A DNA stretch of 64,000 bases from JAAELZ01 sp965237485. Its GTDB lineage: Bacteria > Pseudomonadota > Gammaproteobacteria > Arenicellales > Poriferihabitantaceae. Below, piece after piece: positions 43,246 through 52,341 of the stretch. The DNA lies in contig CBDEFQ010000010.1 in the NCBI GenBank assembly GCA_965237485.1, forward strand, positions 1-64,000, written 5' to 3'. The position numbers and the translations under genes were made by a program. Under the pieces are notes generated by a model. It ran no database searches and was not told where the DNA came from. It was given only the letters and a program-made list of their open reading frames with translations. Position 1 is the stretch's first letter; the number at the start of each line of letters is the position of its first letter.

Positions 43246-44269
43246 AGTAATCAATGATGTTAATGAAGCAGTAGACGCAGGTTCAAAGCGTTCAAGTGCT
43301 TGTGAGTTGGTTGGCCTTGCCGAGTCTACGCTTAGACGTTGGAAGCCAAAAGGAGAAGATAGTATCCGCAGTGATCAACGTCCTTTGGTAGAAAAGCCAG
43401 TCCCTGGCAATAAACTAAGCGAGCAAGAGCAGCAACACATTTTATCGATATGTAATGAATCGGCATACCATCATTTGCCGCCGTCGCAAATAGTACCGCA
43501 GTTGGCTGACAAAGGTATTTATGTGGCCAGCGAGTCTAGCTTTTATCGAGTTCTCAAGGCGCATGGGCAATTGAAGCACCGCGGCCGCGCCAAACAAAAG
43601 CAGTCCCGAACACCCGATACTCATATAGCGCTAAAACCTAATGCTGTGTGGATGTGGGATATCACCTATTTGGCGACGCGTACTATTGGCAAGCATTATT
43701 ACCTGTACATGGTAGAAGACCTTTACAGTCGCTATGGCGTTCACTGGGAAGTACATCCTGTTGAAAGCGGTGAATTAGGTGCGCAGTTGATGTCTCAGGC
43801 GGCTCTAAAAGTGGCCAGCTGCGATGGCATGCCCGTCTTACACAGTGATAATGGCAGCCCAATGAAATCGTTCACAATGAGAGCGAAGTTAGAAGCATTA
43901 GGAATAAAGCCCTCTTACTCAAGGCCAAGAGTAAGCAATGACAACGCTTATATTGAATCCATGTTTAGAACGGTAAAGTATTGCCCTGCGTGGCCTTCTC
44001 AAGGCTTCGATAGCTTAGAGGCCGCCCGCCAATGGGTGGGTAAGTTTATGCAATGGTATAACGAAGAACATCGTCACAGTGCTATACGCTACGTTACACC
44101 TGGCCAGCGTTATCGCGGTGAAGATAGTGCCCTATTAGCAAAACGAGAAGTTGTTTATCAGGAAGCTAAAGCAGCAAAACCTAATCGGTGGTCTGGCCAA
44201 ACCCGAAATTGGCGGCCTTGTGGTGCGGTTGCGCTGAACCCACAAAAAGAAGTATTATTGGCTGCGTAG
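43220..44269 (+). CDS. ISa copy 3 OrfB, IS3-family transposase subunit
   Basis: 349 residues from the ATG at 43220, with a GGAGG upstream (an in-frame TTG at 43202 would add six). Catalytic: MWDITYLATRTIGKHYYLYM (Asp), LHSDNGSPMKSF (Asp), NDNAYIESMFRTVKY (Glu). Full length and intact. In this A6 copy orfB is in the +1 frame of orfA, so a -1 slip would not fuse them. Confidence 0.93.
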   Translation: MITTQTRIKVINDVNEAVDAGSKRSSACELVGLAESTLRRWKPKGEDSIRSDQRPLVEKPVPGNKLSEQEQQHILSICNESAYHHLPPSQIVPQLADKGIYVASESSFYRVLKAHGQLKHRGRAKQKQSRTPDTHIALKPNAVWMWDITYLATRTIGKHYYLYMVEDLYSRYGVHWEVHPVESGELGAQLMSQAALKVASCDGMPVLHSDNGSPMKSFTMRAKLEALGIKPSYSRPRVSNDNAYIESMFRTVKYCPAWPSQGFDSLEAARQWVGKFMQWYNEEHRHSAIRYVTPGQRYRGEDSALLAKREVVYQEAKAAKPNRWSGQTRNWRPCGAVALNPQKEVLLAA

Positions 44270-44425
44270 GAAAATGTGCAACTACCCTGAAAATTGCCGT
44301 ATGTAACTGGCTAGCCACTTCTACCATCGTGTCATTTTCGTCTAAAGCCTGTATCAAACTAAGGTGTTTGCGTTGGATATGCACGATTGAATTTCATTCA
44401 ACTATTTATTGATAATGTTGAAATT

Positions 44426-45601
44426 GGGCTCGTCGGTTAATACAATTTCAAACAGGGTTTTCGCCGAAGTCGCTTTTAGTTTGCTCAGCAACGCGTTTTT
44501 TGTGCAATAAACCGTCTATTAGCAGCCATTTTGCCACCAATAGACGGATCTATCCCTAGGCCGGCACCAATTCAACTCGTTCAACTCCCAATGCCATTAA
44601 TCGCTTAAGGTTAAAACATAAGCCCCTGATTCCAACTTGGAACTGGACTTTAGCCAACCCTTTATAACGAACTCGCTTATTGCGATGAGCAAACACTCGC
44701 TCATATGGTGAACGAATTTTGCTAATCCAACGGTCTTTGTCTCTATTCTTGCCATGCATATTGTTCTTCTTGATTGTTGCATCATGGCAACCGTTGCGCC
44801 TGAGCGTGGTTTTGGCCGGGCTCACGCAATAACCCTTGTCCGCATAAACAGCACCCGACTTAGGGCAAACATGCTTCAAGCCGCTTGCATCCGTTACCTC
44901 AGCCGAGGTGGCCGCTATTTTATTGATCAAGCCACTTTGCATATCCACTGATGCATGCTCTTTGTAACCATACCAATATTTGCTATTTCCCTTGCACCCA
45001 AACCGTGCTTGCTTGTCCGCCGCAACTTTATCAACTGTCTTATTGTTGAACTCCTCTAATCCCATCTTTATCGCCTTATCTCTATCATCCCAAGTGGTTA
45101 GCTTACTGACCAACTGGCTGGCATCGACAAATGTGAATACTTCTCGTACTAAGCCCATTGAAACTAACCCGCTCCGAACACGGTCAAATAAATTCATCAT
45201 ACCCCTGGTTCCAATGCGTGAGCGAAAATCACCAAAGTAACTATGATCAGGAGTGCTCTGTTCCAGTCCTGAATCACAAAACCACTTAGCGGCCAGATTC
45301 TCTGATAAGTATCGCTCCATTTCTCTATCACTTAAATCTTCCATGAACTGAAGCACCAAGGCACGTAAGCCGAACTCAACACCTCGGCCTTTAGGGCCAC
45401 GGGTGGCATATATTTTAGAGAAGGGTTTACTCAATGCACCAAAACATAATAGCTCATCGAGTTTACGGTAGGGATGTTCAGAGCTAACCAGAGAATCTAA
45501 GGTTAGGAACAGTTGGCTTTGATGACGTTTGCTCAAAATTGCAGGCTGACTAGAATCAGCCCATATTATCTCACGTATTCTATTAATTATCCGACAAGCC
45601 C
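44426..45601 (-). mobile_element. ISc copy 3 (IS5 family), complete
   Basis: 1176 bp, both ends present. Left flank is the metR upstream region; right flank is ISh copy 1 sequence (ataacgtatttgacg), so the ISh 5' end (189 bp in copy 2) is missing. No TSD. Confidence 0.93.
44556..45536 (-). CDS. IS5-family transposase of ISc copy 3
   Basis: 326 residues from the TTG at 45536, the same start as copy 2. The frame is open further, into the flanking ISh sequence (to 45632), but that part is a boundary artefact. The three catalytic motifs are intact. Confidence 0.92.
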   Translation of the reverse strand: MSKRHQSQLFLTLDSLVSSEHPYRKLDELLCFGALSKPFSKIYATRGPKGRGVEFGLRALVLQFMEDLSDREMERYLSENLAAKWFCDSGLEQSTPDHSYFGDFRSRIGTRGMMNLFDRVRSGLVSMGLVREVFTFVDASQLVSKLTTWDDRDKAIKMGLEEFNNKTVDKVAADKQARFGCKGNSKYWYGYKEHASVDMQSGLINKIAATSAEVTDASGLKHVCPKSGAVYADKGYCVSPAKTTLRRNGCHDATIKKNNMHGKNRDKDRWISKIRSPYERVFAHRNKRVRYKGLAKVQFQVGIRGLCFNLKRLMALGVERVELVPA

Positions 45602-46791
45602 ATAACGTATTTGACGTAGTAGTGGAACACACATCTCAGAAGGCCCCGATGCCATGCGCCCCGTGCTCACCGCACTGCTCAATGAGGCGATGAAGATTGA
45701 AAGAGAGCCGTTTCCAGGCGCATCACACTATGAGCATAGTCAAGACCGGCCAGGGTTTGCCAATGGCTACCAGGATAAGCGTATCGGTACGCTCAATCTG
45801 CGTATCCCAAAGACCGCTCAACACGTTGATGAACCTTTTTACCCTCAATCGCTAGAACGCGGCTTACGCAGCCAACGTGCGATGATGCTGACCGTTGCTG
45901 AAATGTACGTGACGGGCGTTAGCACGCGCCGAGTCGAAAAAGTCATGCAGAGCATGGGTATTGAAAGCATCTCCTCTACACCGGTCTCACGGGCTAACCA
46001 GAGCATGGATGAGGCGTTAAAAGTCTGGCGTGATCGTCCGTTGGGTAAAGTCTCTTACCTAATCCTTGATGCGCGTTATGAAAAGGTGCGTGAGGGCCAC
46101 CAAGTGATTGATATGGCGGTGTTGAGTGCGGTGGGTGTATTGCCTTGTGGACGGCGTTGCGTATTAGGAACGGCAATGGCACTTAATGAAGCCGAGGTTA
46201 ACTGGCGAGAGCTCCTCAAAGGCTTGGTTGACCGGGGCATACATGGTATTGAGTTTATTGTCAGTGATGATCACAGTGGCTTAAAAGCCGCTAGAAAGGC
46301 AGTGTTCCCAGGTATACCTTGGCAGCGTTGCCAGTTTCATCTGGCGCAGAATGCAATGCATCATGCCCCCAATCACAAGATCAAGCAGCGCATTGGTGGT
46401 GAGCTGCGTAGTGTTTGGAATGCACCCAATAGGGCAGCTGCTCAGGTTAATCTAAAAGTCCTTGTGAGCCAGTACCAGGAAAAGCATGCTCACTTGGCGC
46501 AGTGGCTAGAAAACAATGTGCCTGAAGGATTAAATGTGTTTGCCTTGCCAGATAGACACCAAAAGAAAATGCGAACCTCCAACCGCATTGAACGGACGGT
46601 TCAACAAGAACTTAAGCGGCGAACCCGCTTGGTCAGAGTCTTTCCTAACCAAGAGGCTTGGTTACGATTAGTCAGTGCCATTCTGATTGAAATTGACGAC
46701 GAATGGGCTAATGCTAATCATCGATATATCGTGTGGAACGACAATGAGTCAACTTGCTAGACAAAAAGTCCATACCCAATGTTGCGTAATC
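45602..46791 (+). mobile_element. ISh copy 1 (IS256 family, second type), 5'-truncated
   Basis: Right end carries the terminal repeat (aaaagtccatacccaatg then ttgcgtaatc), shared with copy 2. The first ~189 bp including the left repeat are missing at the ISc junction. Transposase gene retained. Confidence 0.88.
45654..46760 (+). CDS. IS256-family (second type) transposase of ISh copy 1
   Basis: 368 residues from MRPVLTALLNEAMKIEREPF. Mutator motifs: YLILDARYEKVREG (Asp), VSDDHSGLKAARKAVFPGIP then WQRCQFHLAQNA (Asp with the C-x2-H), SNRIERTVQQELKRRTRLVR (Glu). Compared with copy 2 it lacks four codons after KRI. The N-terminal part seen upstream in copy 2 (MTQSNNNVFDVVVEHTSQ) is in another frame in both copies, so an ancestral one-base loss probably removed ~22 residues. 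Activity doubtful. Confidence 0.82.
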   Translation: MRPVLTALLNEAMKIEREPFPGASHYEHSQDRPGFANGYQDKRIGTLNLRIPKTAQHVDEPFYPQSLERGLRSQRAMMLTVAEMYVTGVSTRRVEKVMQSMGIESISSTPVSRANQSMDEALKVWRDRPLGKVSYLILDARYEKVREGHQVIDMAVLSAVGVLPCGRRCVLGTAMALNEAEVNWRELLKGLVDRGIHGIEFIVSDDHSGLKAARKAVFPGIPWQRCQFHLAQNAMHHAPNHKIKQRIGGELRSVWNAPNRAAAQVNLKVLVSQYQEKHAHLAQWLENNVPEGLNVFALPDRHQKKMRTSNRIERTVQQELKRRTRLVRVFPNQEAWLRLVSAILIEIDDEWANANHRYIVWNDNESTC

Positions 46792-46792
46792 G

Positions 46793-47005
46793 TCTTATCA
46801 ATTTGCCAGTGATGCTAACGATACTCCATACCCAGGTGTAAGTACCGTAATTTGGAACGGTTTGGGGTTAATCGATTTTGCGTTTATGCCTCATTTTCAG
46901 TCAAATCACTCTGAATCAGAAAAGATCGACAAAGAGATCGAGTATTGCAAAGTAAACGACATAACCTATAGACCAATAAAAGACGGAGATGCTTTTGTAT
47001 TTTGA
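46793..47005 (+). pseudogene. 3' fragment of a peptidase S51 / dipeptidase E-like gene
   Basis: The frame from the ISh right end reads SYQFASDANDTPYPGVST then VIWNGLGLIDFAFMPHFQSN and KVNDITYRPIKDGDAFVF to the TGA at 47003-47005. The GLGLIDFxxxPHF pattern is typical of the class I glutamine-amidotransferase-like S51 family (PepE/cyanophycinase). About 70 codons of the expected ~200-230 remain. Confidence 0.65.
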
Positions 47006-47026
47006 TGTGGATTACTTATCAGCAAC

Positions 47027-47082
47027 GTATAACAATCAACTGGTGTCGGAATCACTTGCTTCGCTCACTCTCCGCGTTATAC
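47027..47082. repeat. attC-like imperfect palindrome
   Basis: 56 bp bounded by GTATAAC (47027-47033) and GTTATAC (47076-47082), with an inner GTCGGA/TCTCCGC partial pair, 21 bp after one stop and 18 bp before the next ATG. Size and layout recall an integron attC, but the cores deviate from RYYYAAC/GTTRRRY and one inner arm is too short. Tentative. Confidence 0.35.
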
Positions 47083-47100
47083 ATACCTAAATAAATCACC

Positions 47101-47475
47101 ATGACGCATAAAGTACTAATTTTAATTCTAACTTTGTTGTCACAATTAACGTTTGCTGAGAATCTCACGCTAATTGATGAAAAAGAAATACAGGCTGCTT
47201 CTCAAATAAGTGACTCTCTAAACCGCATGTCGGAATTAGTGATGGGATGTATAGAGAAACAAGAAGGCGAATTTGAAGGCTGCACCTGTGAAACACGTAA
47301 AGTATGCCGATTTAAGGGCGAGTTTGACGACTTTAAAACTTCTTTTTGTAACGCTATCGCTAAATACCCTTCATGGAAAGAAACAAACGTCTTTTATCAG
47401 GTAGATCCCGGCCCAATGGGGCATACTCTTGGTACAAAAGGCATGAGCCACCATTACGGTATCTCGTGTAATTAG
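47101..47475 (+). CDS. hypothetical secreted Cys-containing protein
   Basis: 124 residues. Signal peptide at 1-19 (KVLILILTLLSQLTFAE). The mature part has six Cys, four of them in CIEKQEGEFEGCTCETRKVC. No family recognised. It begins 18 bp after the attC-like palindrome and has no close neighbour on its strand, as in a cassette gene. Confidence 0.6.
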   Translation: MTHKVLILILTLLSQLTFAENLTLIDEKEIQAASQISDSLNRMSELVMGCIEKQEGEFEGCTCETRKVCRFKGEFDDFKTSFCNAIAKYPSWKETNVFYQVDPGPMGHTLGTKGMSHHYGISCN

Positions 47476-47523
47476 ATTTATAACGCAACCACCGCCTGTA
47501 AATAAATTGGCAACAAATGGCAA

Positions 47524-47652
47524 CTACTTCTTACGACTGAGGATTTGACTTAATACGATTTCGCCATGGGCATTGGCTGCAACTAACGCAAAGCTATCTT
47601 TTGCTAGATCTATACCAACGGTCTTAATTTCATTAATGGTAGAATGTTTCAT
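47524..47652 (-). pseudogene. IS110-family transposase, N-terminal fragment
   Basis: 42 codons reading MKHSTINEIKTVGIDLAKDS then FALVAANAHGEIVL. VGIDLAKDSF is the RuvC-like DEDD start of IS110 transposases. Ends after SRKK; the rest of the element is gone. Some IS110 (IS1111) elements target attC sites, and an attC-like palindrome lies 440 bp away. Confidence 0.7.
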
Positions 47653-47771
47653 ATGGGCTTGTCTTATTTTCAAGTGGTTAATAGAACTATCACTTTGGCA
47701 CATTATGATGCCGATTGGATACGGGGAGTCCATTTCATTCGTAATGCATCATTAAAAAAGGAGTGTTAGCA

Positions 47772-48163
47772 ATGAAACCATTTCATTTATTATTTGTTGT
47801 CCCAAATTTAGAAAAGGTAAGAAACTTCTACGTCAATATACTCGGTTGTGAGGTTGGACGTGACACGGGCAAATGGATAGACATTATTTTCTTCGGTCAC
47901 CAAATCACTATTCATCAAGAGCGGGAAGGAATCACAGCAAAGGCAATTGATCACTTTGGCCCGGTTCTAGAAAAAGAAGAGTGGTTAAAAATTTCTGACA
48001 CACTCAGCTCTAGTAATATACCTTTGAAATGCAACCAACTATAAAAGAAGAAGCCTCTGATACCGAGTCAGGTAAATTTATAGTTAAAGACCCTGCAGGT
48101 AATATATTAGAGTTCAAATACTATAATAGCTTTTCTACTACTGTTCAGGATAAAAATGCATAA
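47772..48163 (+). pseudogene. VOC-family (glyoxalase/dioxygenase-like) protein gene, frameshifted
   Basis: From ATG 47772 (ribosome binding site GGAG): MKPFHLLFVVPNLEKVRNFY then VNILGCEVGRDTGKWIDIIF and FFGHQITIHQ, matching single-domain VOC proteins, with first metal-ligand candidate His5. The frame breaks near 48030 and resumes with SGKFIVKDPAGNILEFKYYN, containing the family's DPxGNxLEF motif. One indel inactivates it. The stop is followed by GCATAACAAGG, attC-like at its start only. Confidence 0.78.
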
Positions 48164-48232
48164 CAAGGGTATTATAATGAAGCCACCATCATGAGCCTTT
48201 GAAACCGCTTCTGGCTTAACGAATATAACCTT

Positions 48233-49201
48233 ATGCAACTTTATAAACTCAATTTAGCTTCTGCTCGTATGGGGGCTACTGCCCACTCTACCAGCGACGA
48301 CTCGTTTGCAGCCAAAGAACGTATGCTGCAAGACCATCCTGCCCAATTAATTGACAACAAGTATGACGACTACGGTAAGTGGATGGACGGTTGGGAATCC
48401 CGTCGCCGTCGAAATGCCGACCATGATTGGGCCATTATTAAACTGGCCGCTAAAGGGACCATTGAACAGATCGACATTGACACTAGCCACTTTACTGGCA
48501 ACTATCCCCCTGCCGCGTCGATTGAGGCTTGCTTATCCGCGGGTGTGCCTGATGCAAAAACCGCATGGGAAGAAATAATTGGCGCCACAGCGTTAGGCCC
48601 TGATGCTTCGCATTTACTGGATGTAACTAATCAAGGCCCATGGAATTGGGTACGTGTAAATATGTGGCCCGATGGCGGTATCGCGCGTTTGCGGGTTTAT
48701 GGCGACCCTGTGCAAAGCTTTGATAAAAGCACTGAGTTGCAGGAATTATCTGGCGCTTTGAATGGGGGCAAAATCATCGCTTATAACAATGCCCACTATG
48801 GCAATATCCACGCCCTACTTTATCCTGATTCAGGCATGGACATGGGAGATGGGTGGGAGACAAGACGTAGGCGCGAACCAGGGTTTGACTGGGTAGTAGT
48901 GGAATTGGGTCACAAGGGCGTTGTGCAGGCGCTTGAAATTGATACCGAACATAATAAAGGCAACTACCCTGACGGGTTTTCGATAAATGCTATTTCAACA
49001 AATGTAGCGGTTCGGGACGCATTGGTTGCTCAGTCAATTTTTTGGCCCGAACTGCTTAGCAGAAAACCGCTGAGCGCTGACAGTGTTCACACTTTTTCAA
49101 AAGCTGATTTATTGAGTCAAGAACCCATTACCCATGTACGGCTAAATATTTTTCCTGATGGTGGAGTCAGTCGGTTTAGATTATTTGGCACGCCCGCCTA
49201 G
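48233..49201 (+). CDS. alc: allantoicase
   Basis: 322 residues, two repeated ~150-residue jelly-roll domains. The first has YGKWMDGWESRRRRNADHDW and IDIDTSHFTGNYPPAASIEA, the second MGDGWETRRRREPGFDW and LEIDTEHNKGNYPDGFSINA. It hydrolyses allantoate to ureidoglycolate and urea in purine breakdown. The N-terminus is ~10-15 residues shorter than usual, so the start may have changed. No other purine catabolism gene is in the window. Intact among broken neighbours. Confidence 0.93.
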   Translation: MQLYKLNLASARMGATAHSTSDDSFAAKERMLQDHPAQLIDNKYDDYGKWMDGWESRRRRNADHDWAIIKLAAKGTIEQIDIDTSHFTGNYPPAASIEACLSAGVPDAKTAWEEIIGATALGPDASHLLDVTNQGPWNWVRVNMWPDGGIARLRVYGDPVQSFDKSTELQELSGALNGGKIIAYNNAHYGNIHALLYPDSGMDMGDGWETRRRREPGFDWVVVELGHKGVVQALEIDTEHNKGNYPDGFSINAISTNVAVRDALVAQSIFWPELLSRKPLSADSVHTFSKADLLSQEPITHVRLNIFPDGGVSRFRLFGTPA

Positions 49202-49867
49202 AGTACTTAGCTTAGAAAACCTAATAACTTACTTATAACTGAACTCCTTAGATATTACATTGAGAACCAGTACCACAAGCTCTATAATGCACAAGGTCTT
49301 AACGAAACAACCATTATTCAATAGGAACTTAATTTTTTAGCAACGCTCGAACTAAAATTTATATGGAAGCAGTTTTAGATAAGCAAAGATTTATAGAAGT
49401 CTGGAAGGCTTGTGCGAAACCATCAGCCGACCTGGAATACGCGGAAAGGATTTTTAAACAACTAAATCGTTTCTACGGTCACCCTGCGCGTTTTTATCAC
49501 ACTGCCAAACATATAGCTCATTGCCTGCAGCAATATGACCTCGGCCAAGCCAGTAACGGGAATGCGCCGAATGTTGAGCTGGCTATATGGATGCACGACG
49601 CAATCTATGAGGCCGACTCGCGCATCAATGAATCGCGCAGCGCGCAGTGGTTTAGGGAGAAGGCGCATGACCACATCGATGCGGGCACTATTAATAAAAT
49701 CGCTAATTTGATTCTGATAACACAGCATAAAGTACTGCCTAAAACACCAGAGGAAAAATACATTATCGATGTGGATCTTTCTAGTTTTGGCATGGAGTGG
49801 CCTATTTTCCCAGACGTCAGGGTAGTTGCACACATTTTAATTCACAAGGGGCGGCGGAGAAATACTC

Positions 49868-50380
49868 ATGCCGAAATATAGCGTAGAACGAAGAGAAGCT
49901 GTTTTATCTAAATTATTATCATCAAATAGTCAGTCCTTCGCAGAAATATCTAGAGAAGAAGGAATCAGTGTTCAAACCTTGTATGATTGGCGAAATAAAG
50001 CCAGACGATCAGGAGTTTTAATGCCTAATAGTGATTCATCTAATCAGTGGGATTGCCAAACTAAGTTCACCGTAGTTCTTGAAACTGCTGCGATGAATGA
50101 ACAAGAATTATCTGCGTATTGCCGAGAGAAAGGCCTATACCCTACTCAAATAACGCAATGGCGAGAAGCTTGTATTAATGGTGTTGATGAGGCTCTCATT
50201 AGCCCTAAAGTTGCGCGCGATGAAATACGTGCGTTAAAAAAAGACAAGAAGAAGCTAGAAACCCAGCTGCGCCGCAAAGATAAAGCCTTGGCTGAAACGG
50301 CCGCATTATTAGTATTACAAAAAAGTTTCAGGTGCTTTGGGAGGACGAGGAAGTATGATTACGACTCAGACGCGCATTAA
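49868..50380 (+). CDS. ISa copy 4 OrfA (A6 variant)
   Basis: 170 residues, ending SFRCFGRTRKYDYDSDAH. Same HTH and coiled-coil layout as the other copies; the six-A run makes the longer tail. Confidence 0.88.
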   Translation: MPKYSVERREAVLSKLLSSNSQSFAEISREEGISVQTLYDWRNKARRSGVLMPNSDSSNQWDCQTKFTVVLETAAMNEQELSAYCREKGLYPTQITQWREACINGVDEALISPKVARDEIRALKKDKKKLETQLRRKDKALAETAALLVLQKSFRCFGRTRKYDYDSDAH

Positions 50381-51404
50381 AGTAATCAATGATGTTAATG
50401 AAGCAGTAGACGCAGGTTCAAAGCGTTCAAGTGCTTGTGAGTTGGTTGGCCTTGCCGAGTCTACGCTTAGACGTTGGAAGCCAAAAGGAGAAGATAGTAT
50501 CCGCAGTGATCAACGTCCTTTGGTAGAAAAGCCAGTCCCTGGCAATAAACTAAGCGAGCAAGAGCAGCAACACATTTTATCGATATGTAATGAATCGGCA
50601 TACAATCATTTGCCGCCGTCGCAAATAGTACCGCAGTTGGCTGACAAAGGTATTTATGTGGCCAGCGAGTCTAGCTTTTATCGAGTTCTCAAGGCGCATG
50701 GGCAATTGAAGCACCGCGGCCGCGCCAAACAAAAGCAGTCCCGAACACCCGATACTCATATAGCGCTAAAACCTAATGCTGTGTGGATGTGGGATATCAC
50801 CTATTTGGCGACGCGTACTATTGGCAAGCATTATTACCTGTACATGGTAGAAGACCTTTACAGTCGCTATGGCGTTCACTGGGAAGTACATCCTGTTGAA
50901 AGCGGTGAATTAGGTGCGCAGTTGATGTCTCAGGCGGCTCTAAAAGTGGCCAGCTGCGATGGCATGCCCGTCTTACACAGTGATAATGGCAGCCCAATGA
51001 AATCGTTCACAATGAGAGCGAAGTTAGAAGCATTAGGAATAAAGCCCTCTTACTCAAGGCCAAGAGTAAGCAATGACAACGCTTATATTGAATCCATGTT
51101 TAGAACGGTAAAGTATTGCCCTGCGTGGCCTTCTCAAGGCTTCGATAGCTTAGAGGCCGCCCGCCAATGGGTGGGTAAGTTTATGCAATGGTATAACGAA
51201 GAACATCGTCACAGTGCTATACGCTACGTTACACCTGGCCAGCGTTATCGCGGTGAAGATAGTGCCCTATTAGCAAAACGAGAAGTTGTTTATCAGGAAG
51301 CTAAAGCAGCAAAACCTAATCGGTGGTCTGGCCAAACCCGAAATTGGCGGCCTTGTGGTGCGGTTGCGCTGAACCCACAAAAAGAAGTATTATTGGCTGC
51401 GTAG
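50355..51404 (+). CDS. ISa copy 4 OrfB, IS3-family transposase subunit
   Basis: 349 residues from MITTQTRIKV with all three catalytic motifs (MWDITYL, LHSDNGSP, NAYIESMF). Intact. Its frame relative to orfA is +1, as in copy 3. Confidence 0.93.
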   Translation: MITTQTRIKVINDVNEAVDAGSKRSSACELVGLAESTLRRWKPKGEDSIRSDQRPLVEKPVPGNKLSEQEQQHILSICNESAYNHLPPSQIVPQLADKGIYVASESSFYRVLKAHGQLKHRGRAKQKQSRTPDTHIALKPNAVWMWDITYLATRTIGKHYYLYMVEDLYSRYGVHWEVHPVESGELGAQLMSQAALKVASCDGMPVLHSDNGSPMKSFTMRAKLEALGIKPSYSRPRVSNDNAYIESMFRTVKYCPAWPSQGFDSLEAARQWVGKFMQWYNEEHRHSAIRYVTPGQRYRGEDSALLAKREVVYQEAKAAKPNRWSGQTRNWRPCGAVALNPQKEVLLAA

Positions 51405-52341
51405 GAAAATGTGCAACTACCCTGAAAATTGCCGTTTTTTGTAATGACGGTTTGAGAATCCGCAAAGAGTTTGTTCATCAGGATAATGCCCAATTTAATA
51501 AGGGCCAAATTGATTTCATGCAAACCTTAATCGAAAGGGAAGTTATATATTTTACGCCCTACTTTCACAACTCACTTGAACAACGCGCAAGGAAAAACAT
51601 TCTTGATCAAATAGTGATATATCAATCCTAAAGGCTCTAGCTAAGTATAATTCGCTACATTGTTTGCACCTCCTCGGTACAAATTATCCAGCAAATAATA
51701 GCGAGTGACATCCATTCATTCTAAACTTGCAATTAGATACTTGCGAATATTGGTATGCCAAATAACATCAGCTTAGAATTCACCGAAGCCGAATACGCGC
51801 AGCGATTGTTAAAAACCCAACGCGCCATGGCGGCGCAAGATATAGAGTTATGCCTGAAAGTGGTGTATGGAGTAGTTGACTAAAAGCGGCGTATCGGGAT
51901 GAGTTGAGTTTACAACAACTTAAACTTCCACAGACATACGCCACTATGAAACAGAATAAAATTATTTCCTTTGAAAAGCCAGAGCAAAGCATCGATCCGC
52001 TGCAAGAATTGATTCGCAATGGTGCTAGGCAACTCATTCAAACCGCGATCGAGAGTGAGTTATCTGAACTGCTGTATCGCAATTGTGACAAAGTCTCAGA
52101 TTCAGGACACGCTGGTGTCGTTCGTAACGGCTATTTGCCAGAACGTGAACTGCAAACCGGGATCGGCCCAGTCAAAGTACGTATCCCCAAGGTGCGCTCC
52201 CGCACTGGAGTACCGATCACCTTTCGGTCTGCTTTAGTGCCGCCGTATGTGCGTAAAACGAGAACACTAGAAGCGGCCTTGCCCCAGACGTCAGGGTAGT
52301 TGCACACATTTTAATTCACAAGGGGCGGCGGAGAAATACTC

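Larger units (their letters stand above)
42673..44299 (+). mobile_element. ISa copy 3 (IS3 family), complete
   Basis: 1627 bp, ends ccccagacgtcagggtag and complement of cggcaattttcagggtag, TSD tatg (42669-42672, 44300-44303). Inserted in metR. It has six A in the frameshift run instead of seven. Confidence 0.95.
41821..44384 (-). pseudogene. metR: metR, LysR-type methionine regulator, split by ISa copy 3
   Basis: The 5' part (44384-44300) gives MHIQRKHLSLIQALDENDTM then VEVASQLH. The 3' part (42668-41821) gives TPSALSHQLGEVEKRIGAKV, completing the HTH, then the MetR effector domain start LNLAIDCHSCYMWLLPTLDQ. Removing ISa and the TSD tatg leaves 933 bp (310 residues), the family length. MetR activates met genes with homocysteine as co-effector. 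Here the HTH is cut after residue ~28, so the regulator is lost. The region 41614-41820 holds nothing else recognised. Confidence 0.92.
49809..51434 (+). mobile_element. ISa copy 4 (IS3 family), complete
   Basis: 1626 bp. TSD tttt (49805-49808, 51435-51438). Starts with three C instead of four and has six A in the frameshift run. Inserted in the HD gene. Confidence 0.95.
49363..51631 (+). pseudogene. HD-superfamily hydrolase gene, split by ISa copy 4
   Basis: The 5' part (49363-49808) shows RFYHTAKHIAHCLQQYDLG and ELAIWMHDAIYEADSRINES, the H...HD pattern of small metal-dependent phosphohydrolases (COG4339-like). The 3' part (51439-51631) gives CNDGLRIRKEFVHQDNAQFN to QIVIYQS. Removing ISa and TSD tttt gives 639 bp, 212 residues in frame with no other lesion, so the insertion is recent. 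Confidence 0.88.
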
